NCBI GenBank assembly: GCA_002803225.1
Contig: NXFV01000821.1
Coordinates: 1-42,180, forward strand
Origin: Gamarada debralockiae
Taxonomy: Eukaryota > Ascomycota > Leotiomycetes > Helotiales > Hyphodiscaceae
Reading direction: 5' to 3'
DNA length: 42,180 nt
Shown in pieces: positions 41,071 through 42,180 of this stretch; positions within the stretch are counted from its first letter, which is position 1, and the number at the start of each line of letters is the position of its first letter. Both the position numbers and the translations under genes were made by a program. The notes beneath the pieces are model-generated. The model did no database searches and had not been told where the DNA came from. It saw only the letters and a program-made list of their open reading frames with translations.

Positions 41071-42180
41071 GTTGGAGAGATAAGTTATAGTTTTCTTCAG
41101 TTCACTTCGACTCGAGTAACTTTTGATTATCTGTGCTTTATGACAGAAGATGGAGAGCTCAATATATCCCTGTTCTGGCTCCGCGGAAGTCATCCCACTG
41201 GACGACCACACTTGTGTTGCGCGCATTTGTAAGCATGCTTTTACTCAGCAAACTCACATAATCACCATGCCATACTACGGTTGACTCCATGGTTTCAGAT
41301 ATGGGGTTCAGCAATTCTGTAGGGTTTCAGGTAACTATGAGAGAGATTCGAAAGAGAGATTCTGGAGATAAATAAATAGAGAGTCTAGGCTACTCACAGG
41401 GATTCCTTCTCTTGTTGGAGGGTATAACCACTACATGGCCAAGGAATGACTTTGGGCATGTCAGTTGGGACGGTTTCCGGGCAAAATATCGTAGAATTCT
41501 TGACTAGCTAGATATCCAAGGAGCGTAAAATATCAAGGCGGGGTACAGCTCCTTTATCCTAAACGAAGAAGCAAATACCAGCTATACTCAATACGGCAGG
41601 TTCAACTAACAGGGCACATCGGTCTTGTTCTTCCGCCCTATGCTCCGCACAACTCTTACTATCATCTTATTGACAATATACTTTCGAACCTCCTGCCAGC
41701 TCAACATCGTTCCACCTCTACGTGCTGTTCTCGTTTGTCTAACTCATCCCGAACCCGGTCCTTACAACCAACTCTTCTCATTACTCTCCTAAACATCATT
41801 CTTGTCGAAAAGGAGCCGAGTTGACTCCCAGTGGAGCAGGAGGAACAATCAAGCAGTCGCAGACAAGGCAGAATTGTGACCTATTGCCTGCATAAGCTGG
41901 ATCAGCACCGTTTAGATTAGGGTAAGTAAGGTCACCCTCGCGTTCAACAAAAATCCGCATAGGCCCTGGGTACTTTAAGGGGGTTAATAAACTCCCCACG
42001 GGGATAAGTTTCCCATGTTTTCCTTTTTTTCCCCATCACGTCTGTTGTAAGGGTATTCACTGTTTCAAAGTTAGCGCAAATACCTGCCCTCTGACTCCGA
42101 GTGAGGCTTGCTTTTTCAGGGGTTTACGTTCAACCATAGTAGAGAAAAGCGGACCCATAGTAGAGAATCACGCTAGGAAT
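41071..42180. other. 1.1-kb right-end gap
   Basis: Promoter side of the hydrolase plus unassigned DNA to the window end. The reverse frame 41796-41999 has no motif. No repeat shared with the rest of the window was seen. Confidence 0.4.

Overview
The window is nuclear DNA of a filamentous ascomycete (Pezizomycotina). This rests on short introns (44-80 nt in most genes) with GT..AG ends and CTAAC/CTGAC-like branch sites, fungus-restricted families (Zn2Cys6 regulator, RTA1, HET, DUF1772, ACS-type MFS), and an AT-saturated block that has nearly lost CpA and TpG, as repeat-induced point mutation (RIP) would leave. A helotialean (Leotiomycetes) origin is a guess.

Layout. 1-2260 is RIP-ruined repeat. 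2878-7600 is an accessory strip: an intact tannase/feruloyl esterase gene, then a wrecked type-B carboxylesterase and a frameshifted DUF1772 gene. 9016-9820 is intact GINS subunit PSF2 (two exons). 10992-12693 is a decayed MFS permease, followed by an intact Zn2Cys6 regulator and an intact RTA1-like membrane protein. 17885-19265 holds two related two-helix membrane proteins. 21009-27043 holds two putative secreted proproteins with Lys-Arg sites, mixed with LTR debris, a degenerate ~94-bp tandem repeat and a HET C-terminal scrap. 28197-30074 is the rest of a HET gene, broken by stops, frameshifts and a 153-bp hAT-type MITE with an 8-bp target duplication. 31271-37890 is a housekeeping block: a CHIP-type TPR/U-box ubiquitin ligase, QCR10, a conserved Ser/Thr-rich protein and ALG10. 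38443-41070 is accessory again: a decayed aspartic protease and an alpha/beta hydrolase with one frameshift.

Three copies of one solo LTR (14901-15161, 22159-22391, 27785-28043) sit in gaps. All have recognisable 5-bp target duplications and carry TGASTCA (Cpc1/Gcn4-type) motifs.

The housekeeping genes and three accessory genes read through every exon without a lesion, while most secreted-enzyme, transporter and HET genes are broken, mainly by single-base indels. This looks like biological decay of dispensable genes at a repeat-rich edge rather than uniform assembly error, but reads would be needed to be sure. No rRNA, tRNA or CRISPR array was recognised.
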